A DNA stretch of 6,086 nt from Bacteroidales bacterium (GTDB lineage Bacteria; Bacteroidota; Bacteroidia; Bacteroidales; UBA10428): the NCBI GenBank assembly GCA_016935595.1, contig JAFGQQ010000081.1:1-6086 (forward strand), given 5' to 3'. Below, piece by piece: positions 1 through 6,086 of the stretch (within the stretch, counting starts at the first letter, position 1; every line of letters starts with the position of its first letter). The notes under the pieces were generated by a model. It saw only the letters and a list, made by a program, of their open reading frames with translations, was not told where the DNA came from and ran no database searches. A program made the translations under genes and the position numbers.

Positions 1-40
1 TGCCAACAAAACCGTCGGCGCCTGTTACGAATACTTTCAT
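1..40 (-). CDS. NAD(P)-dependent epimerase/dehydratase, N-terminal fragment (partial)
   Basis: Only the first 13 codons are in the window; the gene runs leftward off the edge. Read on the minus strand from the ATG at 38-40, the product begins MKVFVTGADGFVG. This is the first beta strand and the glycine-rich TGxxGFxG dinucleotide-binding loop of extended short-chain dehydrogenases, the family of nucleotide-sugar epimerases and dehydratases. Such enzymes are cytosolic and bind NAD(P) through this loop. The substrate cannot be told from so short a piece; sugar-nucleotide epimerase, dehydratase or a flavonol-reductase-like enzyme are all possible. It is divergent from the Bat cluster, and nothing links it functionally to that cluster. 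Confidence 0.72.
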   Translation of the reverse strand, partial: MKVFVTGADGFVG

Positions 41-117
41 TTTATTTTATATTTAATGCGAAGATATAATCAATAAGTTAAAATTTTATTCATTATTTTA
101 ATATTTTATTAGTATCC

Positions 118-125
118 CAAAATTA
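118..125 (-). promoter_or_regulatory. Possible -7 element for the leftward epimerase gene
   Basis: On the minus strand these bases read TAATTTTG, an exact match to the Bacteroidota -7 consensus TAnnTTTG. It would place transcription start roughly 70 bases before the leftward ATG. No convincing -33 TTTG partner is visible at the usual spacing, and the region is so AT-rich that a chance match is quite possible. Confidence 0.2.
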
Positions 126-176
126 ATTGCATCTTTATTTAACATTTTTTAATATCGATATTTACTTGGGCTGTAT

Positions 177-184
177 TACTTTTG
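177..184 (+). promoter_or_regulatory. Putative -7 promoter element of the Bat cluster
   Basis: The bases TACTTTTG match the Bacteroidota primary sigma factor -7 consensus TAnnTTTG. Transcription would start near 190 and give a leader of about 28 bases before the moxR ATG. No good TTTG is seen at the expected -33 position (about 150-157), so this is a half-site match only. Its place directly before the first gene of a seven-gene co-oriented run is what makes it worth listing. A second similar string, TACTTGG at 163-169, lies just upstream. Confidence 0.35.
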
Positions 185-217
185 AGAAAAAATTTAAAAA
201 TAAAATTCACTTGAATT

Positions 218-1213
218 ATGGAGAGTAATGTTAATATTAAAGTAATTAATGACCTTATACAAAAGGAAAGCGCTTTTGTTGAAATGGTGCAGATTGAAAT
301 GAACAAGGTCATTATTGGTCAAAAACATTTAATCGACAGCCTTTTAATCGGTTTATTATCTAACGGCCATATTTTACTCGAAGGTGTACCGGGTTTGGCA
401 AAAACGCTTGCTATAACAACCCTGGCAAAAACCATTAAGGCCAAATTTAACCGTATACAGTTTACTCCTGATTTATTGCCTGCCGATTTAATAGGAACTC
501 TTATTTATAGTCACCAAAAAGAGAACTTTGTAGTTAAAAAAGGCCCTGTTTTTGCCAATTTTGTCCTTGCCGATGAAATAAACCGTTCGCCAGCTAAAGT
601 GCAGAGTGCACTGCTTGAGGCAATGCAGGAACGGCAGGTTTCTATCGGGGCAGAAACATACAAGCTCGATGAGCCTTTCCTTGTATTGGCAACACAGAAC
701 CCCATTGAGCAGGAGGGGACATACCCATTGCCGGAAGCCCAGGTTGACCGTTTCATGCTTAAAGTTGTTGTTAATTATCCTTCAAAAGATGAGGAAAAAT
801 TAATAATTCGTGAGAACCTTGGAAAACAATTTCCACAACCAAATAGCATTCTTAAACCCGAAGATATTATTAATGCCCGTAACGTGGTGAAAGAAGTCTA
901 TATGGATGAAAAAATAGAAAAATATATACTTGATATAGTTTTTGCTACAAGATACCCTGCCGATTACAAGCTCAACAAATTTTCGTCAATGATTAGTTAT
1001 GGCGGTTCGCCAAGGGCTAGTATTAATCTTTCTTTAGCTTCAAAAGCATATGCGTTTATTAAACGCAGGGGTTATGTCATCCCTGAGGATGTGAGAGCAA
1101 TATGCCATGATGTTATGAGGCACAGGATTGGTTTGACTTATGAAGCTGAAGCTGAGAATGTATCAACTGAAGATATTATCACTGAAATATTAAATACCGT
1201 TGAGGTCCCTTAA
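218..1213 (+). CDS. moxR: MoxR-family AAA+ ATPase
   Basis: Cytosolic AAA+ ATPase of the MoxR group, 331 aa, the usual length. These proteins are thought to act as chaperones that remodel or load metal into VWA-domain partners. All key motifs are present: Walker A GVPGLAKT (56-63), Walker B LADE (117-120) followed by INRSPAKVQSALLEAMQE, sensor 1 ATQNP (158-162), the arginine-finger region EAQVDRF (R178), and sensor 2 GSPR (R266) in the lid domain. It should therefore be an active ATPase. The start at 218 is the natural one: it follows an A-rich leader with no Shine-Dalgarno sequence, as is common in Bacteroidota, and lies 34 bases after a putative -7 element. It is the first gene of the cluster and is followed after 10 bases by a small unknown gene, then by its expected DUF58 and VWA partners. 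The symbol is a family-level name; no more specific subgroup assignment was possible. Confidence 0.95.
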   Translation: MESNVNIKVINDLIQKESAFVEMVQIEMNKVIIGQKHLIDSLLIGLLSNGHILLEGVPGLAKTLAITTLAKTIKAKFNRIQFTPDLLPADLIGTLIYSHQKENFVVKKGPVFANFVLADEINRSPAKVQSALLEAMQERQVSIGAETYKLDEPFLVLATQNPIEQEGTYPLPEAQVDRFMLKVVVNYPSKDEEKLIIRENLGKQFPQPNSILKPEDIINARNVVKEVYMDEKIEKYILDIVFATRYPADYKLNKFSSMISYGGSPRASINLSLASKAYAFIKRRGYVIPEDVRAICHDVMRHRIGLTYEAEAENVSTEDIITEILNTVEVP

Positions 1214-1223
1214 TCTTTTTTAA

Positions 1224-1637
1224 ATGCTTAATATCCTGCTATATACTAGTTTATTGAGTTTAATGGTACAACAACCTGGATCATTAAATTTCATCGGATA
1301 TAATAAAAAGGATATTAAAGAAAACATGAGGAAACTTAAAAGTGACTTTTATTTTAATAAAGAATTTGAAACATCGGAAGCTAAAATTATTAAATATACC
1401 GATCTGATCGAAACAAAAACATTATTGTATGTACTTGATGAAAATGAAAATTGCAGGTATTATTTAATAATGTATGACCTTTCATATTATAATCTGATTT
1501 TGAAAGAATTAAATTCAAATTACAAACAATTAAGTGATAATAAGTGGATTGAGGAAATTGACGGGAAAATATTTACAAAAAGCATTAGTAAGAATGAGTG
1601 GTATTTTACGGTAATAACAAAAAAAAATGAAAAATAG
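1224..1637 (+). CDS. Small hypothetical protein, possibly exported
   Basis: I do not recognise this 137-aa protein as a named family. It starts with a hydrophobic stretch (about residues 4-15, LLYTSLLSL and neighbours) followed by QQPGS, which looks like a weak signal peptide but has no basic residue before the core and no lipobox cysteine. The rest is rich in Lys, Asn, Glu and Tyr, with a DENENCRYYL segment (one Cys), a LNSNY motif, and a C-terminal WYFTVITKK strand. This pattern of a short secreted domain with alternating strands is reminiscent of small hypothetical exported proteins of Bacteroidota, but that is from memory and tentative. An in-frame TAA at 1221-1223 directly precedes the ATG, so no longer start exists; Met14 is an alternative that would remove the leader. 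By hand count its GC is about 24 percent, well below its neighbours. It is 10 bases after moxR and 15 before the DUF58 gene, so it is probably co-transcribed. Confidence 0.72.
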   Translation: MLNILLYTSLLSLMVQQPGSLNFIGYNKKDIKENMRKLKSDFYFNKEFETSEAKIIKYTDLIETKTLLYVLDENENCRYYLIMYDLSYYNLILKELNSNYKQLSDNKWIEEIDGKIFTKSISKNEWYFTVITKKNEK

Positions 1638-1652
1638 CTTTTTGCTGATGAT

Positions 1653-2537
1653 ATGGAAACAACCGAATTATTAAAAAAAGTTCGAAAAATTGAAATAAAA
1701 ACAAGAGGCCTGTCAAAGCATATTTTTGCAGGCGAATACCATAGCGCTTTTAAAGGCCGGGGTATGGCTTTTAGTGAAGTGCGTGAATACCAGTATGGCG
1801 ATGATATACGTAATATCGATTGGAATGTAACTGCCAGGATGGACCATCCATATATTAAAATATTTGAAGAGGAACGTGAGCTTACTGTAATGATACTTGT
1901 TGATGTTAGCGGCTCAAGGGAATTTGGTTCCGGTTTTCAATTTAAAATGAATATTATAACCGAAATTGCCGCAGTCCTTTCTTTTTCGGCAATACAGAAT
2001 AACGATAAAATTGGTGTTATTCTTTTTAGTAATAAAATTGAAAAATTTATCCCTCCTCAGAAAGGGAAAAAGCACACCTTGCGAATTATTAGGGAGTTGA
2101 TTGATTTTACCCCTCAATACCGGGAAACAAATATATCCGAAGCACTAAGATATTTATCCAATGCTCTGAAAAAAAGGTGTACCGCTTTTGTAATATCCGA
2201 TTTTATTGATTTTAATAACAACAGCAAGCCTGCATTTGAAGAAGCTTTGCGAATTGCTAATAATAAACATGATATAGTTGCCCTGCGTATTTTTGATAAA
2301 CGCGAAACCGAAATGCCTTCAGTAGGGCTTATGCGGATTAAAGATGCTGAAACCGGCAATTTAAAATGGATTGATACATCAAACAAAAGAATCCGAAAGA
2401 TATATAGCGATTGGTGGTTATCTACTTCAACATTTATAAATGATTCATTTTTAAAATGTGGTGTAGATTCAACATTGATTGAAACCGATAAGGATTATGT
2501 TAAACCATTAATGCAATTGTTTAAAAAACGTGGATAA
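1653..2537 (+). CDS. DUF58 family protein with VWA-like MIDAS domain
   Basis: A 294-aa cytosolic protein with no membrane segment or leader. It carries the DUF58 hallmark VREYQYGDDIRNIDWNVTAR (43-62) followed by the HPYIKIFEEERE segment (65-76), then a VWA-like domain. MIDAS metal-site residues are all visible: DVSGS (D84, S86, S88), T159 in RETNISEAL, and SDF (D183). Metal binding is therefore expected. DUF58 proteins are regularly encoded next to moxR and are taken to be partners of the ATPase; the exact role is not settled. It lies 15 bases after the small unknown gene, and its stop (2535-2537) is 4 bases before the ATG of the next gene, so translational coupling is likely. Length and motifs are normal for the short, soluble form of the family, as opposed to longer versions with N-terminal TM helices. 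Confidence 0.93.
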   Translation: METTELLKKVRKIEIKTRGLSKHIFAGEYHSAFKGRGMAFSEVREYQYGDDIRNIDWNVTARMDHPYIKIFEEERELTVMILVDVSGSREFGSGFQFKMNIITEIAAVLSFSAIQNNDKIGVILFSNKIEKFIPPQKGKKHTLRIIRELIDFTPQYRETNISEALRYLSNALKKRCTAFVISDFIDFNNNSKPAFEEALRIANNKHDIVALRIFDKRETEMPSVGLMRIKDAETGNLKWIDTSNKRIRKIYSDWWLSTSTFINDSFLKCGVDSTLIETDKDYVKPLMQLFKKRG

Positions 2538-2541
2538 TAGT

Positions 2542-3552
2542 ATGTTTGCCAACTTAAAAAATAGTAAATATTTTTGTTTTATTGTTTTAATATGCACTCT
2601 CTGCTTTTTTAATTCATACGGGCAGGGTATTACTTTAAAGGCAGGAGCCGATTCAACCCATATTCTTATCGGCGACCAGTTGAAACTCAGGTTTGAAATT
2701 ACCCAACCCAGGAATGTAACAGTTACTTTTCCTGTATTTAGCGATACCATAATTGATAAAATTGAAATTATTGAAACATTTCCAAAAGACACAACATGGC
2801 TATCAGACAAGGAAATTCAAATTCTTCAGGAGTATTTGGTTACTTCTTTTGATAGCGGTTTTTATTACTTTCCGCCTTTTGATTTTCCTATTAATGGTGA
2901 ATTTTTTCAGGACACAATTCAATCCAAACCATTTTTTATCCAGGTTTTTACAATGCCGATCGATACAACAAAAGGTATTTTTGATATTAAACCACCGTAT
3001 GAAGCTCCTTTTAAAATAAGTGAAATTTTGCCTGTTATAACATATAGTTTACTTGGAATATTGCTTGTATTGGCTGCTATTTATATATATTTAAAAATCA
3101 GAAAAAAAGAACCAATATTGGCCCGGCCAAAACCGCATATTCCACCCCACATTATTGCTTTTGACGAACTCGACAAGTTGAAATCAGAAAAGCTTTGGCA
3201 ACAAGGGAAAGTAAAAGAATATTATTCAAAGCTTACTGAAATTATAAGAATATATATTGAAGGCCGGTTTAATATTATGGCTATGGAACAAACCTCGGAT
3301 GAAACGATTCATTTTTTCAATAAAAATAAATTGCTTGATGATGAATCTTTTAATGAGCTAAAAGATTTGCTGGTACAAGCCGATTTTGTAAAATTTGCCA
3401 AAGCCAGTCCGCTACCTGACGAAAACGACCGTAATTTTCAATTAGCATATAATTTTGTTCGACGCACCAAACCATTTGAGCAGGTTAATGTAACCCCAAA
3501 TGAAGATAATAACACTATAGTAAATGAATTGCCAGGTATTTCAAACGAATAA
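2542..3552 (+). CDS. Bat-cluster single-pass membrane protein with DUF4381-like cytoplasmic tail
   Basis: A 336-aa protein from the ATG at 2542. A GTG at 2530 (340 aa) is in frame and overlaps the DUF58 stop, but I prefer the ATG: it gives a cleaner signal peptide (about residues 1-28, core FCFIVLICTLCFF, likely cut before the Gln in SYGQG) and sits 4 bases after the preceding stop. Residues about 29-160 are predicted extracytoplasmic, with a beta-sandwich look (GDQLKLRFEITQPRNVTVTF). One TM helix follows (about 163-186), then positive RKK, putting the C-terminal half in the cytoplasm. Around 207-260 is a DUF4381-like helical segment (FDELDKL ... YYSKLTEIIRIYIEGRF ... TSDETI). DUF4381 proteins occur with MoxR, DUF58 and VWA genes in other phyla, where they are believed to bridge the VWA proteins. 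The N-terminal half may instead lead databases to call it BatD-like; the true BatD should lie downstream of the window. Confidence 0.85.
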   Translation: MFANLKNSKYFCFIVLICTLCFFNSYGQGITLKAGADSTHILIGDQLKLRFEITQPRNVTVTFPVFSDTIIDKIEIIETFPKDTTWLSDKEIQILQEYLVTSFDSGFYYFPPFDFPINGEFFQDTIQSKPFFIQVFTMPIDTTKGIFDIKPPYEAPFKISEILPVITYSLLGILLVLAAIYIYLKIRKKEPILARPKPHIPPHIIAFDELDKLKSEKLWQQGKVKEYYSKLTEIIRIYIEGRFNIMAMEQTSDETIHFFNKNKLLDDESFNELKDLLVQADFVKFAKASPLPDENDRNFQLAYNFVRRTKPFEQVNVTPNEDNNTIVNELPGISNE

Positions 3553-3557
3553 CAAGT

Positions 3558-4571
3558 ATGGAATTATTATTTATAAATATGGGAAATATTGAATTTGGAA
3601 ATCCGGGTTATTTGTATTTATTTTTTATATTAATTCCTATAATTGCATGGTATGTTTTAAAGCAAAAAACATCCAGCGCATCTATACAGCTTTCTACAAT
3701 AAAAGGCTTTGATAAAGCTCCGGTTAGTTATAAATACTATTTAAACCATGTGCTTTTAGGAATCAGGGTTTTGATAATTTGTTTATTAGTAATCGTATTG
3801 GCGCGCCCGCAATCTTCAGAAAGTTGGGAAAATAAAACTACTAAAGGAATTGATATTGTCCTTGCCATTGATATTTCGAGCAGCATGCTGGCACAGGACT
3901 TTAAGCCCGACCGGATTGAGGCTGCCAAAACACTGGGGATTGAGTTTATTTCAAACAGGCCAAACGATCGCGTGGGATTGGTTGTTTTTAGTGGTGAAAG
4001 TTTTACACAATGCCCACTAACAACCGATCATACTGTAGTTATAAATTTACTGAAGGATTTGGAATGCGGCATGATTGAAGATGGCACAGCTATTGGCTTG
4101 GGTTTGGCTAATGCCGTTGGCAGGCTAAAAGAGAGTAAAGCAATAAGTAAAGTAGTTATCTTACTTACCGATGGTGTTAATAACCAGGGCTCAATAGCCC
4201 CTATTACAGCAGCAGAATTGGCCAAAACATTTAATATAAGGGTTTATACGATAGGTGTTGGTACAATGGGAAATGCCCCTTATCCGCAACAAACTCCTTT
4301 TGGTATAAGGTACCAGAATGTACCTGTTAAAATTGATGAAGATGTATTGCGTGAAATAGCCCAGGTAACCGATGGCCAATACTTTAGGGCAACCAGTAAC
4401 CAAAAATTGCGCGAGATATATGCAGAAATTGATAAACTTGAAAAATCGAAAATTGAAGTAAAAGAATTCAGTAAAAAACAGGAAGAATTTCTTCCATACG
4501 CAATTTCTGCGGGAATTTTATTATTAATTGAATTTTTGGTTCGGTTGATCATATTAAAAAAAATACCATAA
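3558..4571 (+). CDS. batA: VWA domain-containing membrane protein BatA
   Basis: A 337-aa inner-membrane protein with the BatA layout: IEFGNPGYLYL at the N-terminus running into TM1 (about 18-34), TM2 (about 64-82) ending in ARPQ, a VWA domain (about 97-290) and a C-terminal TM3 (about 312-333). The VWA domain between TM2 and TM3 carries a complete MIDAS: DISSS (D105, S107, S109), T177 in EDGTAIG, and TDG (D205). It is predicted to bind a divalent metal and to be a partner of the MoxR ATPase. The start at 3558 is 5 bases after the previous stop; Met8 (3579), giving MGNIEFGNPG, fits the usual family N-terminus better, so the true start is uncertain by seven residues. BatB follows after 14 bases. 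BatA is told from BatB by gene order and by the PYPQQTPFGIRYQNVPVKID loop (241-260), which suits BatA. Confidence 0.92.
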   Translation: MELLFINMGNIEFGNPGYLYLFFILIPIIAWYVLKQKTSSASIQLSTIKGFDKAPVSYKYYLNHVLLGIRVLIICLLVIVLARPQSSESWENKTTKGIDIVLAIDISSSMLAQDFKPDRIEAAKTLGIEFISNRPNDRVGLVVFSGESFTQCPLTTDHTVVINLLKDLECGMIEDGTAIGLGLANAVGRLKESKAISKVVILLTDGVNNQGSIAPITAAELAKTFNIRVYTIGVGTMGNAPYPQQTPFGIRYQNVPVKIDEDVLREIAQVTDGQYFRATSNQKLREIYAEIDKLEKSKIEVKEFSKKQEEFLPYAISAGILLLIEFLVRLIILKKIP

Positions 4572-4585
4572 TTATATAGTAAAGT

Positions 4586-5608
4586 ATGTTTTTTAGATTT
4601 GAACATAATGAATTTTTGTATTTACTGATTTTACTTCCATTACTTATAATGGTATTTATAATAGTACAGTATTCAAGGAAAAAGGCCATTAAAAGGTTTG
4701 GAAATCCCGAACTTCTTAAAGAACTAATGCCCGATGCTTCACAATTCAGGCTGGCCTTTAAATTTGTTTTGTTTCTTTTTGCATTTATTGCTTTGGTATT
4801 TACAATTGCAAAGCCCCAGTTTGGTTCTAAATTAAAAGAAGTAAAACGAAAAGGCGTTGAAATAATGATAGCGCTTGATATTTCGAACAGTATGATGGCC
4901 GAAGACATTAAACCAAACCGGCTCGAACGTGCAAAACGGGCAATTGCCAGTATGGTTAATAAATTAGAAGATGATAAAATTGGTTTAATTGTATTTGCCG
5001 GCGATGCTTATATTCAGGTTCCAATCACTACTGATTATATTTCGGCAAAAATGTTTTTAAGTTCCATTAACCCTTCAATTATTGCAAAACAGGGTACTGC
5101 TATTGGCGCTGCTGTTGACCTGGCAACCAAATCATTTTCGCAGGAAAGCGAGTTGAATAAGGCATTAATAATTATTACCGATGGCGAAAATCACGATGGC
5201 GATGCAATAGAAGCCGCCCGCCTGGCTAATGAAAAAGGTATTGTTGTTCATACCCTTGGCATGGGGCTCCCGCAGGGCGCCCCAATACCAGTTGGCTATA
5301 ATAATTATCAGAAAGACAGGGAAGGTAATACAATCATCACAAAACTTAACGAGCAAATGCTCCAACAAATAGCAACTGCCGGAAATGGGGTATATATCAG
5401 GGCAAACAACAGTCAAACCGGACTTAATACTTTATATAACGAAATTAATAAAATGCAAAAAAAAGAAATTGAAACAAAAGTATATTCCGATTATGAAGAC
5501 CATTTTCAGTTACTTGCCGGAATAGCTTTGTTTTTTATTATTTTAGAGCTTTTTATTTTAGAGAGAAAAAGCAAATATTTAAAGAATATTAAATTGTTTA
5601 AAATTTAA
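4586..5608 (+). CDS. batB: VWA domain-containing membrane protein BatB
   Basis: A 340-aa inner-membrane protein, paralogous to BatA and with the same layout: MFFRFEHNEFLYLLILLPLL leading into TM1 (about 10-28), TM2 (about 57-75) ending AKPQFG, a VWA domain (about 90-290) and TM3 (about 308-325) with a basic tail. The MIDAS is complete: DISNS (D98, S100, S102), T171 in KQGTAIG, and TDG (D199). The N-terminus and the tryptic-rich KRKG VEIMIALDIS entry into the VWA domain are typical BatB features. The start at 4586 matches the usual family N-terminus, so it is secure. It lies 14 bases after batA and 11 before batC. Identity to BatA is modest and spread through the domain, which points to an old duplication. 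Confidence 0.92.
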   Translation: MFFRFEHNEFLYLLILLPLLIMVFIIVQYSRKKAIKRFGNPELLKELMPDASQFRLAFKFVLFLFAFIALVFTIAKPQFGSKLKEVKRKGVEIMIALDISNSMMAEDIKPNRLERAKRAIASMVNKLEDDKIGLIVFAGDAYIQVPITTDYISAKMFLSSINPSIIAKQGTAIGAAVDLATKSFSQESELNKALIIITDGENHDGDAIEAARLANEKGIVVHTLGMGLPQGAPIPVGYNNYQKDREGNTIITKLNEQMLQQIATAGNGVYIRANNSQTGLNTLYNEINKMQKKEIETKVYSDYEDHFQLLAGIALFFIILELFILERKSKYLKNIKLFKI

Positions 5609-5619
5609 ATTTCTAATAA

Positions 5620-6086
5620 ATGAGGATTTTAGGTATTATATTATTTTTTATTTTTTCAGTTTCTGTCTTTTCGCAACAGGAAAGAAAAGAGATTAGGGCC
5701 GGAAATAAAGCATATGAAAATGAGAAATTTGAAAATGCTGAAGTTCAATATCGAAAAGCCCTTGAAGATAAGCCTGGTTCATATGAAGCCTCGTATAACC
5801 TTGGAAATGCATTTTTTAAACAACAAAAGATTGAGGAAGCTGAAAGCCAGTTCAGGGCATTGCCAAATGAAAAGCTAAGCAAAGAGGATCTTGCAAAAAT
5901 ATACCATAATCTTGGCAATACCTATTTAAGCGCCGGCAAACTCGATGAGAGCATTGAAGCTTACAAAAATGCATTACGCAATAACCCTTCCGACCTTGAA
6001 ACGAAATATAATCTGGCTTACGCCATGAATATGAAAAAAAATCCGCAAAACCAACAGCAGCAGCAACAACAGCAACAGGATAAAAA
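5620..6086 (+). CDS. batC: TPR-repeat protein BatC, N-terminal part (partial, cut by window edge)
   Basis: An open frame from the ATG at 5620 runs to the right edge without a stop: 155 complete codons. The product starts with a signal peptide, MRILGIILFFIFSVSVFS, probably cut before QQ, so it should be exported to the periplasm. TPR repeats follow: about 24-57 (AYENEKFENAEVQYRKALEDKP), a less regular one at about 58-85, a clear one at about 92-125 (YHNLGNTYLSAGKLDESIEA) and the start of another at 126-140. A run of nine glutamines begins at residue 145. TPR proteins with such a Gln/Lys-rich linker are typical of BatC, which comes directly after batB and is a protein-interaction module of the Bat locus. 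The gap to batB is 11 bases. The C-terminus is not in the window, so a BatB/BatC or BatC/BatE-type fusion cannot be ruled out beyond the edge. Confidence 0.88.
   Translation, partial: MRILGIILFFIFSVSVFSQQERKEIRAGNKAYENEKFENAEVQYRKALEDKPGSYEASYNLGNAFFKQQKIEEAESQFRALPNEKLSKEDLAKIYHNLGNTYLSAGKLDESIEAYKNALRNNPSDLETKYNLAYAMNMKKNPQNQQQQQQQQQDK
6052..6078 (+). repeat. CAA/CAG trinucleotide tract coding polyglutamine
   Basis: Nine consecutive glutamine codons in a mixed CAA/CAG order inside batC, followed by Asp-Lys at the window edge. They form the start of a hydrophilic, probably disordered linker after the TPR block. Such linkers are common in BatC proteins. The mixed codons make slippage less likely than in a pure repeat. 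Confidence 0.8.

Noticed and set aside
41..217. Small RNA, riboswitch, CRISPR or mobile-element end in the divergent spacer
   Set aside because: I see only low-complexity AT-rich sequence with no spaced direct repeats, stable GC-paired stems or terminal inverted repeats.
511..756. 81-codon open frame on the minus strand inside moxR
   Set aside because: It lies wholly antisense to a region with strong MoxR motifs (Walker B and sensor 1), and its product is a low-complexity Ser/Cys-rich string with no domain.
1205..1225. Possible terminator between moxR and the small gene (T-run after the moxR stop)
   Set aside because: The short T-run at 1215-1221 has no GC-rich hairpin before it, and the gap to the next gene is only 10 bases.
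2508..2810. 100-codon minus-strand open frame across the DUF58/membrane-protein junction
   Set aside because: It is antisense to two well-supported genes and spans their boundary; no leader, domain or promoter supports it.
2753..3019. 88-codon plus-strand frame inside the DUF4381-like gene
   Set aside because: It overlaps entirely, in another frame, a gene with a clear signal peptide and TM helix; its many Phe and Leu codons come from the T-rich sequence.
4549..4908. 119-codon minus-strand open frame across the batA/batB junction
   Set aside because: It is antisense to the BatB N-terminus and MIDAS region; its hydrophobic/Ser-rich content is what reversal of such codons gives.
3558..5608. 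batA/batB as a recent tandem duplication or assembly artefact
   Set aside because: The two proteins share fold and motifs but differ throughout at the nucleotide level, and tandem BatA/BatB is the normal arrangement of the locus.

Overview
The window reads as part of a Bacteroidota (Bacteroidetes) chromosome. The DNA is AT-rich, start codons have no clear Shine-Dalgarno sequence and sit in A-rich leaders, a TAnnTTTG-type promoter element lies before the first gene, and two secreted proteins have leaders that end just before a glutamine. The gene order is that of the Bacteroides aerotolerance (Bat) locus, and the two VWA proteins have the N-terminal FG/FE-N-P/E-x-Y/F-L-Y-L look of BatA and BatB. 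No genus can be assigned from the sequence alone.

Layout: the first 40 bases are the start of a leftward gene for a Rossmann-fold NAD(P)-dependent epimerase/dehydratase, which leaves the window. A 177-base AT-rich divergent spacer (41-217) follows. Everything from 218 to the right edge is one rightward, tightly packed gene cluster with gaps of 4-15 bases and no visible terminator: MoxR AAA+ ATPase (218-1213); a small, very AT-rich protein of unknown function (1224-1637); a DUF58 protein with a VWA-like fold (1653-2537); a signal-peptide plus single-TM protein with a DUF4381-like cytoplasmic tail (2542-3552); BatA (3558-4571); BatB (4586-5608); and the N-terminal 155 residues of BatC, a TPR protein (5620 to the window edge). 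BatD and BatE would be expected next, outside the window.

How the genes fit together (family knowledge plus inference): MoxR ATPases are thought to act as chaperone-like remodelers of VWA-domain partners that bind a metal through a MIDAS motif. Here the MoxR motifs and all three MIDAS sites (DUF58, BatA, BatB) are intact. The cytosolic MoxR and DUF58 proteins would work with a membrane assembly of BatA, BatB and the DUF4381-like protein, plus the envelope TPR protein BatC. The locus has been tied to aerotolerance and cell-envelope stress, but the client is not settled.

This is a known type of system, not a new one. The least explained parts are the low-GC small gene wedged between moxR and the DUF58 gene, and the two-sided architecture of the DUF4381-like protein.
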